Program-made: the position numbers and the translations under genes
Shown: in pieces, positions 51,401 to 64,000 of the stretch
Numbering within the stretch: the stretch's first letter is position 1
Layout: each line of letters starts with the position of its first letter
DNA from: Penelope pileata
Lineage: Eukaryota; Chordata; Aves; Galliformes; Cracidae
Reading direction: 5' to 3'
Assembly: GCA_013396635.1 (NCBI GenBank)
Contig: WBMW01005750.1
Span: forward strand, 481,538-545,537
Length of the DNA: 64,000 bases
Notes under the pieces: generated by a model
What the model was told of the DNA's origin: nothing
Database searches by the model: none
What the model saw: the letters and a program-made list of their open reading frames with translations, nothing else

Positions 51401-54400
51401 AGATAGCTGGACGTGGGATTAAGTGCTGGGTCCTACTGCCATTCTTAAGGGAAATGAAACAGTAATTGCAGTTGCTGTCTGCCTTTTGAATGAAAAAAAT
51501 TCTGGAGATGAAGCAAGAGATCCTGTGAAAAACAAAACAAGGCTATGTGGGCATGAAGTGTGGGGGCTGCACATTTCATCTTTGCACAGCAAGAAGCTGT
51601 GAGGTGTGTGCAGAAGGCTGATGGGTGTTCAGCAGACTGGGATGGGCTGACGGATTTGTGTGAGAAAATGCAAGTCTCTTCTGAGTAGCTCAGAGGTATG
51701 GATGGCACTTCCAAGAGAGCCCCTCGCAGTGCCGCAAAGACCACTGACTTCCCCGGACTGGAGTTGTCTTCGTTCAGGCCTCTGCCAATGCTGGCTTTGC
51801 ATGAAGTGCTGCTGGCTTAGGCTTGGAACTGAGGGTAGGTGAAGAACTGCTCACCTCCTACAGTGAAGAACAAGGCAATGGCAGTGAGCAGTACACATTT
51901 TTTCCGGTCACTTAGATAACTAAAACAATATTAAAAGTTAGTTCAATTTTTATTCTATCAACTGAATGTTATACAAATAAACGAGTGGTTATTTTTAAGT
52001 GCATCTAATGTAGAACTTGTGTGCACTAATTATTTTGGCATCTGCAAGCACTGCTTTATGTAATTCAATATAATAGTGAAAGCTCTACTTTAGTGTTCAA
52101 CCAGCAGTTACTACTATCAGATCTAAAATGTAGTTTCATATGAATTATTAGCAAAAATTGAAAACACCTGTTTTCTGTTTTTTCTGGTTTTGCTGGTCAA
52201 CGTTGTACAATAGATGAAAATAGATGGGAAGGATTTCCTTTTGCTTTTGAGACAGTAGTAAATATAACTATATTGTCACATACGGGAAATGTAGATGTAC
52301 TTATTTTTTCGACTGTCAGGCTTGTGTGTTAACTGTTACCTCTTAACTTTGTTTGAAAATGCTAAGATTGTAGTATTGTTTATCCTGTTTGGACTAATTC
52401 ATAGATTTTTACTTCTTGGACTGTAGAATGCCAAAATTCAAGAAACTCTTGTTTAATCTACCTTGATCCTAGTGATTGCTAGTATTTAAGTAGTGCTCTT
52501 CAATTTCTTAAAACCTTATCTTCATATTAACAACAGTTTCATTAAAGGATAATGAAGGAAGCAACGAAGCATCACTTCTGTTTGCACTGTTCAATATCAT
52601 CTGGAAATCAGAACTCTTACAACGTGGCTGGATGTATAAACTGAGGGCCCAGGAGTGTCACCTGATTATGCTGGTGAAATATGGGATTCTTGGAATTACT
52701 CAGACTTCCAAAGCAATGGAAGATCTTCCTATTTGACTCCTAACTCATCTGCTTTCTTTATCCTCTGGTGTAAGCTCTCAGGTGCAAACACGTTATGTAT
52801 CTTTTCAAGTGTAATTTGAAGTATGACCCTTAGACCATGTTTGAGGCTGGCTTGCTCTCCAAAGGGATGATGGACTGACAGAGGTTATCTAGCTTGCTCT
52901 GATTATTTAGTAGAATATAGTCGTATCTTAAAATATTGGAGAATACCCATTTCAATACATGCTGTAGGTGTGCTGCAGCTTTCACGTGTTCTGTCACTTG
53001 CTCTGTCATGCCCTTGCCCTGCTAACATACAGGAGAAATAATCAGCATAGTATGATGGCCTACTTCTTTCTTCTTCAGCATTTCCTTGATCTTAGGGCAT
53101 CATCTGTGTGGTCTAGGAAGGAGCAAGTTAGCTCCAAAAACAAGACCTACAAGCAGCTTCCAAAGTGGCTCTCTTTGAGGAGACCCAAATCTCTTTGGTT
53201 ATGATGTGTCTACAGGGACAGCATCTTTGTGTTATATCCCTGCAGACTGTGCTTGGATTCTGCAGTGGTTTAAGCTTGTATTGTAAAGCAAAATAATTGA
53301 ATGGTAGGTCATGGTGGTAGGATTTAGATCAGACACTTAACTTAGCAAACACACAAATGCCGTGTTATTCTTATTTTCACAGAAAAGTAGCTTTCTGCAG
53401 TCATAGTGTATCCACCTTGCCTTAACGTTGGGATCCTTTTTGACAAACTGCAACAGCTTGCCAGCAGTGGAAGTCTGAAAGCTGTGCAGAGCTCTGGGTG
53501 TTCAGCTGTCAGCCATGGGAGGAAGCTTCTATCTTCACACATGCCTCTTCAGATGTTGAAGTCAGTCAACCATGAGCTGTTTTCTAGTGGGAAACCTGGA
53601 GTACTGTTTTCAGTACCTATGGTATTGCCTATGCCAGTATGAATGTATTTAATGGGTGGACGGTAGCTCAAACTGGGCTGAGGGGAGAAGGGAACAAACC
53701 TGTACCCTTCACATCTGGCTAATGTGAGGCAAAACCTGGGTTTTTTTGCTGTGTTTAGAATAGGTTGTCTTTCTGAAATGGTAATTGTTCCTTAGACACT
53801 TAAGAAGATATCATCTATAGCTTACTTGCACCACCCTAAGTCTACTTTGAGGATTTAAACTGGTGGCAGAATTTTCCTTTGAATTGCCGTGGTTAGTTCA
53901 GTGGTGCACAAACTCATGTCTCTACAAAATAGCAGAGTGGCAGACTTCACTTACCAAGTTTGTTAATGGGGTGGCTTTCTCCATTTATTCCAGCTTGAAG
54001 AAAGATGTGTTGGCTTTGGCCAGACACCGGTTTCATGGAACACTGCATTCTGATCTCATGCTAAAGCACTTCAATGGAACCAGTCCTGTGAACATAAATA
54101 TTTTGAAATAAATCTTGTCTCAAAGATATATGGTTTGGTGCTGTTTTCATATGGGAGGGGCAGTTTAAAGTATCTTAAAGACAACAAACCCAAAGGTAAC
54201 TGGTACTTGTCAAGAAGTAACCTTGTCATGTCTTTACCTACAGCTGAGTGGTTCTCAATGGCTTGGAGCTCTTGCTTCTTGGAAAGTACTTGGAAGCTGA
54301 TCCCTCAGTCTGATGGATTATGTTGCTGAGTAACCAGTAAAGCTGAGTTCTGCTGCTCAAGATTAGGCCAGGGTTTCAAGTTGCAAAGAAATGTGCAGCA

Positions 54401-57400
54401 AGACGGGTTCTGGCTATTCTACCACTTCCTGACTGATGTCATCTTCCTCAGTCTGCATTGGCCAGCAGAAGAGGGAAAGGATGTCCTATGAAGTGGATTG
54501 GGAACTGACAGCCTGAGAAGAAAGATTAACTTCTGTAGGCATTTGGGGGGCTTTCCTTGTCTGTTTGTTGGGCTTTTTGTGGCCAGAAATCTTATCTTGC
54601 ACCCAGCCGTATGTCAAGATACGCGCCCTTCATTGCACGCAAGTCCTGTCAAAGCTACTTCTCAGAAACACAGTAAAGCTTAGGAGGAGAGCTAAAGTTA
54701 CAGGTTATTTGAGTGCTTGTTGATGTCAGGAAATGTGTTATAGCTGAAGTGCTGCAATAGCACAGGGCTGCCATTCCTGATAGGAACGCTTTAGCCAAAG
54801 AACAGAACAAAGTACTTGAAATAGAGGGAAGTACTTAATCTGTATAACAAGAAATTACCCGAATGTATGAAATCCATGTAAAACAGAATTTATGGAATAA
54901 TGGAATTTTTATTGCAAGTTCAGGCAAAACTTCTCCTGAAGAAGACTGAGCTTCTCTCTGTTGCTGTATAACCTTAAAATGATAAAATCTCAAAGGAAAA
55001 ATCATGTACAGGTGTGCTTTTGAAGTGTAGCAAAAATACATGCATTTATTAGGTTTTCATTGTTCACCTTTCAAATGCCAGTAAAGTTGCACTGACTGAT
55101 ATCTAAGCATTGTCCTGATGCTTTGAGAAGTGGTCTGTACATGAAGTTAGGAGGGTATTTCAGACTACAGTGTTGCATGGACAAAACCAGTTTTCTGGGT
55201 TGCTTTCCAAGATACCATGCTCAAGTTACTCAGCTCTAAGGTGAACGTGCTGCTAACTATTATGCTGTTTCTTTGCTCCTCTAACAACTTCTGTTCCTTG
55301 AAATTAAATCTTTTTAAACCTGCCATAGTTGAGGATGCTGCTTTTCAGGTTTTTTCTGTAAAGTAGTTTATTAGAGACTCTTGAATTTAGGTTGATCTGA
55401 AATTGGGTAGCTACAGACATACATTTCTGCCCCAATTTGTGCAGTGTTGACCTTCATATGGCTGTGTACTCATCAGCTTCCTGAACTAGTTTCCTCAATG
55501 TAAGGGGGAAAATAAAGATGTTGTAGCCTTGACTTGAGTTAGTTTTTAAAATGCTGTTGAGTCTGACACCAAGGATTTTTTCACTACTGTACAATAATTT
55601 TGTGCATATTACATCTCCAGTAAAAAAAAAAAAAAGTTATTTTGAGAACAATTGCAGTAAAGAATGAGAGCTACAAGCAGATACTCTACAGAGAATATTT
55701 TCAGGAAGGCAAAGGTATATTCCTTTCTAAATGCTGCCTGTGTGGTATTGCTATAGCAAGATGTAAAGCTCCACTGTATCTTTCAACTTTCTGGAGTCCA
55801 AACTGAGATATTCTAGGACAAGGATACCATGGTAACCTATAGGGGAGCTGAGGAACTCTTTCAGAGCTACTGAAATGAGGCAAGGATTCTTAAAATAACA
55901 GAGTATCAAATAAAGGGAATCCCTAACTACAATAGCAGGTTGAAATGTGCTCTCTAATTTGAAATGCATTCTTTCTACCTACAGTGAGAATCCCGCAATT
56001 ATGATGCAGGTGTCTATTATAATGGTTTGATAGCATTTGCAAGAGATGCTTTTCTTTGCTCCTCAGTAATACTGCTGTGTTGCAGCTTTCAAATTAATTC
56101 CCCACTTCTTCTAAGGAAGCTCATGAGCTAAAAACAACTGGAGGTGAGGAGTTTTGGGGGGATAGTAAAATATTTCCTGTCTGTGTTCCTACCTGGGTAT
56201 CTGCTGATGGCCACGTTTAAACAGATGATAGGACCTGACAGACCCTTTTGGCTGTATTTGGCTTCAACCACCTTTGAGTCTTCCAGGTGCTCGTGGCTGG
56301 CAGACTGACCACATGACCTGGGCTTATCCACGATGAGTGTGCTAGGATAGATTATACTAACTTCTAACGAAGTGGATCCTGATGTTTTCTTACAACAGAG
56401 TTGGAATTTTTTCCTTTAAAAGTATTTCCAGTAGCTGCAAGGACATACAGTACATCTGTTCCCTGTAACACCATTTTGACATTGTTTCGTACCTTAGAGG
56501 TACCTCTTCTCCTTTTAAACTGGTTGGAGTATAGGAAAAATGTATAACTTCTGAAATTGTTCACATGTATGCAACTTTGTAGAGCTTGGGCTCCAAGTTC
56601 ATTTTCCATGCACCTGCCTTATCTTTACCTTCTCTGTGCGGGGTTTATCCTGTGTGCCCAAGCCGTGCTCTCAGGGCTGGAGCTGCATGTGTTTGGGGGC
56701 AAGGGGTTGACTTTTTTTTTTCACCTCTTGAAATTGTTCCTTTTAACTGCCAATTCTACTACACACAGAATGAAAAAAGGGCAAATGTTGCTATCCCTGT
56801 CAGGCAGCTGAAATGGCAAGTTGGACGTGGCGGTTTAGTGGGGGTGATGGGAGAAAATGGCGTGTGCAGTGGGGAAGAGAGGAATAGCCGTGGTAAGGCT
56901 GGGAGGAAGGAGCTTACAGAGACATCTCATGACAGTTTCTGTGGAACCCTTTCAACTGCAAGTATGTTTTTTTTTTCTTGTGAATAATACATCCACATGT
57001 GCATCTATTCTAGTGGGTTTATACTAGCTTCTGCTTCTTTCTCTTCATTACTTCAGGTAGTGGGCAGTTGTGCTTTGAAGCCAAAGAATCCAGCTGTGTG
57101 AGTTTGCTTGTTCTGTCTGGCAAACTTCAACCTTAACCTTGATTCTTCCTTTTAAATGTAAGCTATTTTTAATACAATTATTTCTGTAAGCTGTAATGCC
57201 CCACAGTTAAGGAAGACGTAGAACTGTGACATTTTGTAAAAGCATAAGGAGAAATAGCTCTTGGTTGTAATTTGTATTACTCTGAGCTGTTGCTGTTTTA
57301 GTCTTCGGGAATATACGGCTGCAAACTTTCACATGTTTCTTTCAACTTGAGAACATTAAGCAGGCCAAAACTTCGGCATTGTTGTCTAAGAGTTTTCAGT

Positions 57401-60400
57401 TGTTTGTCTGCAGGTTTAACATTTATAGTGAGCAAGTCCCATGATGCCACATGCTCTGTAATTACCTTTGGTTTTTTGGTTAACCATATCTCGGTTAAGC
57501 ACACCGATAGCTGCTTATTACAAGGAGGCTGGCTAGCAGTTTCTCTTCCTCATTACGCGCAAAGGTCATCACTATTCCTGGACTTGAAAACAAGGTAAAA
57601 AAAAAAAACCTTGGTTAGTGAGACTTAGTGGAAGATTCCTTCATTTTCTTCTCTTAGCTGAATTTTGTAGTTTTACTGCCTCACTTAACGGGTGGAAAAT
57701 AATACCTTTACCTTAGTCTTTGGAGTAAGGTAACCTTGAGAGTATAACCAGGGAAGCAGAATTTGATGCCATTACAATTTTAAAGAGAAACAGTCATCTG
57801 TTAAAGCTTTTTCAAAGACATGAGAAAGGCTGTGATCACAGCCAAGTAATACAATAAAAGAAATCTCAATCTTTTCTTTGTGTTCAGGGATGCAGGATAG
57901 AGTTTTCCCTGCATAGAAACTGCTTGGTAGTACATACGAAGTAAAAATTTGGTGTACGTAGGCTATGAAAAAATACAGCCATGTTAGGTTCTGCAGTCTT
58001 GCTTTTCAGTGGAGCACTGCTGTCTGTGTGAAGATTAACCTCCTCAGAAAAGACTGGGTGTCCTGGTGACCTGGATCTGTTCTCCTATTTTGCACCTCTT
58101 ATATTAAGGGAAAATTGATTGCTCTGTGCTGCTGATCTTGCACCTTTTCTGCCAAGTGAGTACGTTTTCAAGCAGCCAGAGCTTTTTGGTGCATTTATTA
58201 AGGGACCTGCCTAGTCATTCACCTGCTGTGGGTTCCATCTTGGGCCAGATGCAGATAGAACCACCTGAAAATCAAACCCTCCATGGAATTGAAAACCAAC
58301 CAGAAAAGTGAATGCAAGATAGCTTGCTACCATAACTGAAAGAGGGCATGGAGTGCTTTTTAACCTTACTATTCAATCTTACAATTGGTAGTTAGCGGCT
58401 CTCATGTTGTGTAGAAATTCTCCACTGAGTATGTTTATGTTGTTGCTCGCGTCCCCCAGGGTGGGTGTTTATGACTTCAGGGGAGTGTCACCAGGAGGGA
58501 AAAGCTGTGCATGTGAAGGTCCCAGGGATGTACCTGTGTGTGGTCCCTTATGTTCAGATCACAAAAGCAGTGGGGTAGCAGGAGGCTGAAGCACAGAAGC
58601 ATTGATGCTTGAGAAAATACTTCAGTTGCAAGGTTGGTGGGGAGTTGTCCAAATGAACTCCTAGGCTGTAACACTTGTGAGTTTGTTTTATATATAGCTC
58701 TGAAGCCGATCAAGTAAAGTGGTGTATTTTAGCGTTGATTAGTTGCTAGATGTATATACTTCTGCTTTTTAAAAGGGTAATTTAAAACTGATAGATATAC
58801 AGACCCAGCTCAAACAGACTGTTGATTGGGTTAGCAGTAGTCAACAACTACATATAAAGGCATAAAAAATTCCTAGCTTTATGCTACGCTGCCAGAATCA
58901 GCAACCTGATTTATCCCTTAATAGCAATTAAGAATTTTATGTTTAGCCTTAACTAAACAATGAGTGTTGATTAAAACCATGCTGTTAAGCTGGGAATGAT
59001 TTAATGTGCTATAATCATCCTTTTGTTCATCCCTGTTGCTAGCTTTCACGTGACTGCAGCGAGCACTAGTTTGATCAGCAGAAAATAACGTGCAATGCTC
59101 GTGTCTGGGATCCCGCAAGAGATCCTAGACAAATTTAGATAAACTCAACTTTTACAACTTTGTCAACACTGTTCCTCTTTATTGTGATACCAGCGTTCCA
59201 CCTATGTGCTTAAAAACCTGTTTAAAATTACAGGTAATAGAGCTGCGTGCCTGTTAATATCAAAGGTTACTGGTCAACAAAAAAATGGTAGTTTTAAGGA
59301 TCAAGTTCAGACACATTTGTATCTAACAAAAAATATTAAGACTGATTTTTGTAGCAAGTGATGGTCTCTACTATGTTCCTTATTTAGCGTAGAAAAAATG
59401 GTACAGTGGAGAGTCATTAAGAGTAGAACAGCTCTTGATTGCAATTAAATTCTACAATGAGAAAATATCTGTTACAAGACTTTTCTAGCTGTGCTTTGGT
59501 ATGCACAAACGCGTTCACAGATACAGGCGTAATTACACTGCCCAGTTCTCATAGGTGGACCTGTGCCATATTTCCTGAGCCCTGAAGGGACACAGTATAG
59601 GTGACATGCATATCCCTGTTGCCCTCATCACAGAATTGTTCTTTTTAGTTAAGCAGAAGGTGAGTTTAGTGGCCACGTGAGGTAGTTTGGAAGGATTGAA
59701 CTCTCACTTCAGTCATCTGCCAGGGGTCAACGTGCAAACCTATAAGTTGAGATTCTTGAGCATCTTGTTAGTGGTTTTCAAGACTTGGGTATTGATCCTG
59801 CCCTTGACAGTTGTCCTGTGGCTTCAAGGTAGGGCCAGTGTAAGTGCTGCCTAGAACGTGATGTGTTCGTGTTGGTGCAGGGAATGATGGAGTGTGTCTT
59901 AGAAGCAGGATGTGTCTCAGAAGCAAGTAAAACTGTTCATTTCCACGTAGTCATGAATCGAGGCCTTATTTTCATAGCCTTTTACTGCAAATTACTCTAG
60001 ATGTGAGGCATCCTAGTTCCTTAGTGTGTTGTACAGATGCCTAAAAATGTTCTCAACTCTGAACATTGTATAGGACAGGTCCTGTAGACAGTGGTTAGTA
60101 AATTGGTATGTATCAGTGATATGACCAGGTGACATATGAGTCTTACGTGAAATTAAAATGACTTTTTAAAAATCTGTTAATAAGCTTAGAAATAATGTAA
60201 AATTCATTATCTTCCAGTTTTTCCTTTTAGAGAAGTGTTAGAAGAAACCAAATTGAACAGGAACTAATTAAATACTTTTTATAATTTACTTATGCAATAT
60301 TGTAAGCTTGCTGTGCTAACATCACACTTCAGTTAGTGAAAATAAGCTTGTTTAAGACTAAAAATGACAAATATTTTCAGAAGGCCAGTTCTTTAGCCAG

Positions 60401-60829
60401 CAGATACCATTTCATAATAATTAGTTTGTTATTAATAATTAGTTAAGTATGGTGAGAATCTCTTAATTTTTGCACTTTGTCTAGGGATTTTAAGACTTGA
60501 TATTTGGATTTTTGCTGTATGTCTTCATTCTTATGCACATTGTATTATGTACTTTTCATACTGTATCCAAGCATCTAAAGAAAGTGTATATGCAAGACAT
60601 TACAACGACCGTGTCTTGACCTTGTATTAAAAAGGTTAATGTTACTTTTCTGTGTGTGTGTGTTTGTGTTTTTAAATGCTTCTTACAACTCCTGGTTGCC
60701 TGTTGCATTTCATTTTTGAAGTCTATAGTCCATTTGGCCAAGTGGATAAATGCATCGTGGAAAAAGTAGCTAGTACCAATATTCCTGAGTTATAAGCTGT
60801 GTTTAACAGTCATTTGCCATTATTTGCAG
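48471..60829 (+). other. Probable NUDT4 intron 1
   Basis: About 12.4 kb between the CpG island and exon 2. No exon, RNA gene or clear transposon was recognised in it. The first kilobase is still fairly GC-rich and therefore holds long but featureless open frames. The + strand has more T than A and more G than C over most of the interval, as expected for an intron transcribed left to right. It includes a T9A10 palindromic tract at 51237-51255, a run of A at about 55622-55635 and a short TG repeat at 60651-60662. Intron status depends on exon 1 being in or near the N gap, which cannot be seen. Confidence 0.6.
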
Positions 60830-60940
60830 GTGCTGTTGGTAAGCAGTAGCCGATACCCAGATCAGTGGATTGTACCAGGTGGTGGAATGGAACCAGAAGA
60901 AGAACCTGGGGGAGCAGCAGTTAGAGAGGTGTATGAAGAG
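60830..60940 (+). CDS. NUDT4: NUDT4 (DIPP2) coding exon 2, Nudix domain start
   Basis: This is an internal coding exon of 37 codons, phase 0 at both ends. It follows an AG acceptor at 60828-60829 (context ttatttgcag) and is followed by a GT donor at 60941 (GAG|gtaaca). The peptide begins VLLVSSSRYPDQWIVPGGG and ends AAVREVYEE. It therefore carries the glycine turn and the REVYEE metal-binding glutamates of the Nudix box; the intron cuts the box just before the expected A-G-V. The family is diphosphoinositol polyphosphate phosphohydrolase, cytosolic enzymes that remove the beta phosphate from inositol pyrophosphates and also cleave diadenosine polyphosphates. From memory of the paralogues, RYPDQW and EEPGGAA fit NUDT4, whereas NUDT3 has histidine and arginine in the first motif and a different EEP-x-x-AA stretch. 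It corresponds to about residues 34-70 of a protein of about 180 residues. The start codon and later exons are not visible in the window. Confidence 0.93.
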
Positions 60941-63900
60941 GTAACAAACAAAACAAGATTTCCACTTACTTCATCACAGAATGGCTCAGGTGGGAAAGGG
61001 TGGTCATCTCCAACCCTTGCTCAAGCAGAGCCACCTAGAGCCAGTTGCCCGGGATCTTGTCCAGATAGCTGTTGAGTATCCCCAAGGAGGCAGATTGCAC
61101 AACCTTTCTGGGCAGCCTGTTCCATTTATGCTGCTGCTGTCTTCATATGGCAGTCAAAAAGAGAGGGAGCTCTACCTCCTTCATTGAAGATTTGACCGAA
61201 ATTCCCATGATAGTGAAATTCAGTTGTGTGTGTTAAATCACAGTATAGTGTGGTGAGGTAAACTGTCTAGCTGAATGGAATATAGTAGTGTAGCGTTTGT
61301 GTTAATACAGAAAATGCATGATTGGCAGCTCTTCTAGAACAGACCAGTAACGTGCAGCTACGTGAGAAAGAGAATTAAGTAGACTTCTGAGGAGGTTCCA
61401 GACTAAACTAAATATTGGAAACTAATATATCTGAGCAGTTGAGAATTCAACAATAAAAAAGACTTAAGTATGTTTAAGGTTGCTTATCTAAAAAGAATGT
61501 GTCATAGGTATGGTCTGCATTTCTGTCCTCGCTCATACCCCTAGACAAAGCAGTTTTAAGTCTAGATGAACTGTGCAGTTTCCTTACTCTAGTACAGTGT
61601 TCAAATTTCAGATGCAAAATTCTATATTTTTTGTAAACTTGCTACTTATTTTTCCTAGGCTAGGCAAACTTAAAATTGTAAATGAAATATATAATAGTTG
61701 ACACTGTAAGCCCAATAAAACTTCAAGAAAGATCACACTGAGTTAACTAACTTATTGCAAATTCTGCAATGTGCAGTTGACCACAGATCAGCTCTTACAA
61801 TTTACATCATACTTCTTAAATAGAAAGTACAAGGCTTCGCAGAAAGTGGGTGCATGCTAGTACAGAATGTCTGCTTGTGTTAAACAGCTTTGTCATCCCA
61901 GTATGACAAAGCACATTGATGTTGCTGTTAATTATCAACATGCATAATGTGGTTTTTTAGTGCTTTTCTAGTCTCTTTGAGTAGCCGTACTACCTAGTGC
62001 TTTAGCTTGCATACCCTTGAGACTGTTACTGCTCTGTTGTGGAGGCTTGGGAGCTTGGTGTAAATGTAGCTTGCTTTTTGGTGTCAAAATGAATTCTATG
62101 GGCCTATTGACCCTTTTCTCATCTTACGTGGGGAACAGACCAATTTGGTATTCAGTGCTCTTAGCAACCCTCATGCAGCAGGATTCAAGCATAAATAAAC
62201 GTCATTGGTACAGGGTTATTCCAGACTTTCTGTCTGTGTTGAGTTTTGCTGTGGGGGCCAGTTCTGAGCTGCCCGAGACGCATTCAGACAAGTGCTCCTG
62301 TATTTATAAAAGTGAAGGACACAGCCACAGGGCAGTCAAGTGCCATTTGAAGGGAGCAAAGATCTAGGATTCTAGGCATGAGAGGCAGTAAGAGGCACCT
62401 CTAGGGAAAATCCTGACACTTCCCCCATCTCAATGGGACCTGGCTGCACTTCATATGTCATCAAAGTTGCTGGGGGGGTTGACCAACTATTCGAAAATAC
62501 CAGAGTGGTCAAGCTTCTGTATGCAGACAGTGCTAGACTCAGAGCTGTCAGGTTAGTGCCATAGCAAAGTAGTATAGCCGTGAGAGTTGTGACATGGAGC
62601 AGGAAACTAATTCTCAACCTCCACGTGCTTCTGCTCTGAGAATATTCTGAGGAGTACTTTAAGTTGTGGCCTTGCTCACAAATTTCTGCAGTGTTGCAGG
62701 GAAAGAGGTGTGAAGCTGGGATTGCAAAGTAGGTGTGGCATGTGGTTAGATGGTACACTGTGCAGCACGTGTAGTTCTGATTTCTCTGTGAATGTAAAAG
62801 CCCAATCAGACTGCACACACTGCCCAGACACAGACTTCGTGGCTGCTTCGTACAGCTAGTAAAAAGTTGGTTACTCCTTTTTTGTTTTTTGTTTTTGTTT
62901 GTTTCTGGACTTGCTTTCAGATCAGCAGGAAAAAAATAGAGCAAATCAGTGAGAAATAGGCACGGTAGGTGCTGTTATGTGAAGCAGTCCTTCCATTTTG
63001 TTTTTGCCCTCACTTCTTTGTCAGGACAAAGCAAAAGACTTTCCCATACATTACAGTGATTTTGGTCAAGAGTTGCATCAGTCTTAAATGATCATTCTGT
63101 AGGTTCTTCCCTGTGCATTCTGTCCTACCAGAACAAATATAATAGGTGAAGCCATGTGAAAACAAAGAAAAAGTCTGCTAGGCAGATGCCTAGGACAAAA
63201 CAGGATACTGCTTTTAGAATCCAAGAACATCTGCAACCTACATGTTCGGGTGCAAGTCTTAAAAAATTGTCTTGTACCTGATAAAATTTGATGTGTTACC
63301 TTACCTGAAATACTGCTGCAGTCAAAATTTTCAGTAGGAGCCTTCATGATAGATAAGCTGCATGCTTTAACTGACTGAAAAAATGGCACTACCGTTAGTG
63401 TTTATACACTGAGAGAAACTGTTCCTGAGGTTAAAGAACCCAACAGATCTACAGCTCTGTAGAGTGCTAGCGGGGGCGTTTTGCTCGCAGGCCAAACGAG
63501 TTTTCATTCATTCTTAATACAGTGGCTACAATTTTTTTTTATAGTAGTCTGGAGTAAGACATGGCCTGCCAGCAGCCATGTTCAGCTCTTAGCTGTGCTT
63601 TCAAGGGTATAAAGGTTTTTCATAAGCTAGGGCCTTTGAGTGAAAATGATTTGGAGATGCTTGTTCAACTTGAGGATTTTTAGCATTTGATAGATTGTGT
63701 AGCAGATGAACGATAAAAGTTCGTGTCCTTAATCAAAACGTTATTAAGCTACAGGCTGAATCTTTGTGCTGTCATGAGACTGCAAGGTATTAATGAATAC
63801 CATGGTGGTTTTTCAGAGTTTTTTACTTGAGCCATGGAAATTCACACTAACCTTTTTAGAGATGGATGTCCTTTCTATTTTTACACTAAGGTCAATGTCA

Positions 63901-64000
63901 CCTGGCAAGCTGGTTGCAGTACAGTGAAGTGAACTGTTAAGAGTTTTGTGAATGAATAAACTTCAAAGCAGGCACACTGTGGCACTCCTTTGAACCATGT
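60941..64000 (+). other. NUDT4 intron 2 (5' part, runs off the window)
   Basis: It begins with the GT donor after exon 2 and continues to the window end. I searched by eye for the next expected coding block (the rest of the Nudix box, then the stretch containing TYVYV and REWF motifs known in DIPP proteins) and did not find it. Apart from a CR1 fragment at 60974-61128, nothing is recognised. The stretch holds the longest gap-free open frame of the window (62372-62944, minus strand, 190 codons), which has no recognisable domain. Confidence 0.7.
60974..61128 (-). mobile_element. CR1 LINE 3' fragment in NUDT4 intron 2
   Basis: The + strand begins tcacagaatggctcagg and continues with a variant of the CR1 3' untranslated and terminal ORF2 region, including the antisense form of the leucine-proline-rich C-terminal segment (gcagcctgttcca). 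The tail is at the left, so the element is in minus orientation, antisense to NUDT4. It is about 155 bp, strongly truncated and diverged. It starts 33 bp after the exon 2 donor. Confidence 0.75.

Noticed and set aside
62372..62944. Minus-strand open frame of 190 codons in NUDT4 intron 2
   Set aside because: About one frame of this length is expected by chance in 64 kb; no recognised domain, no splice or promoter context, and it is antisense in an intron.
61129..64000. Search for NUDT4 exon 3 (rest of the Nudix box, TYVYV and REWF motifs)
   Set aside because: No match seen in any plus-strand frame, so exon 3 is taken to lie beyond the window.
1..64000. tRNA, rRNA, CRISPR, prokaryotic operons, EEA1 or UBE2N exons
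   Set aside because: EEA1 and UBE2N flank NUDT4 in mammals, but no coiled-coil, FYVE or ubiquitin-conjugating exons were recognised; no structural RNA or prokaryotic feature was found by eye.

Overview
This 64-kb window is vertebrate nuclear DNA, almost certainly from a bird. It holds many 5'-truncated CR1 LINE fragments whose 3' ends carry the typical octamer-like tail (ATTCTGTGATTCTATGAT type), an avian ERVL-type solo LTR fragment, few other transposons, and one sharply bounded CpG island. The CR1 and LTR types do not fix the species or the order of birds. There is no bacterial, phage or CRISPR content. The window is mostly non-coding, and most open frames in it have the length expected by chance.

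The only protein-coding exon I can name is at 60830-60940 on the + strand. It encodes the first part of the Nudix domain of a diphosphoinositol polyphosphate phosphohydrolase, best matched to NUDT4 (DIPP2). The exon is in phase 0 at both ends and stops inside the Nudix box. A CpG island at about 47.8-48.5 kb, interrupted by a 297-base run of N (48018-48314), lies 12.5 kb upstream and is the natural NUDT4 promoter. Exon 1 with the start codon is not visible and is probably in that gap. Intron 1 would then run from about 48.3 to 60.8 kb, and intron 2 from 60941 past the end of the window; exons 3 onward are absent.

Left of the island, 1-47.8 kb is intergenic or unrecognised. It contains CR1 copies (6936-7214 -, 10603-10920 -, 17843-18200 +, 18830-19260 -, 25497-26402 +, 34008-34137 -, 35605-36028 -), a MIR-like SINE relic (about 9865-10052), an ERVL LTR fragment (33752-33992) abutting a CR1 endonuclease fragment, a decayed Charlie-type hAT transposon with recognisable ends and probable target duplication (40942-42170), several homopolymer tracts and microsatellites, and two single-N positions. 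A further CR1 3' fragment lies only 33 bp beyond the NUDT4 exon 2 donor.

I found no convincing new biological system. The points most worth a second look are the strand-composition switch at the CpG island (A and C excess to the left, T and G excess to the right), which hints at divergent transcription to the left; the 26-bp perfect inverted repeat ending at a single N (probable assembly hairpin); the hAT fossil with a microsatellite grown inside its reading frame; and the CR1 piece beside the exon 2 donor.
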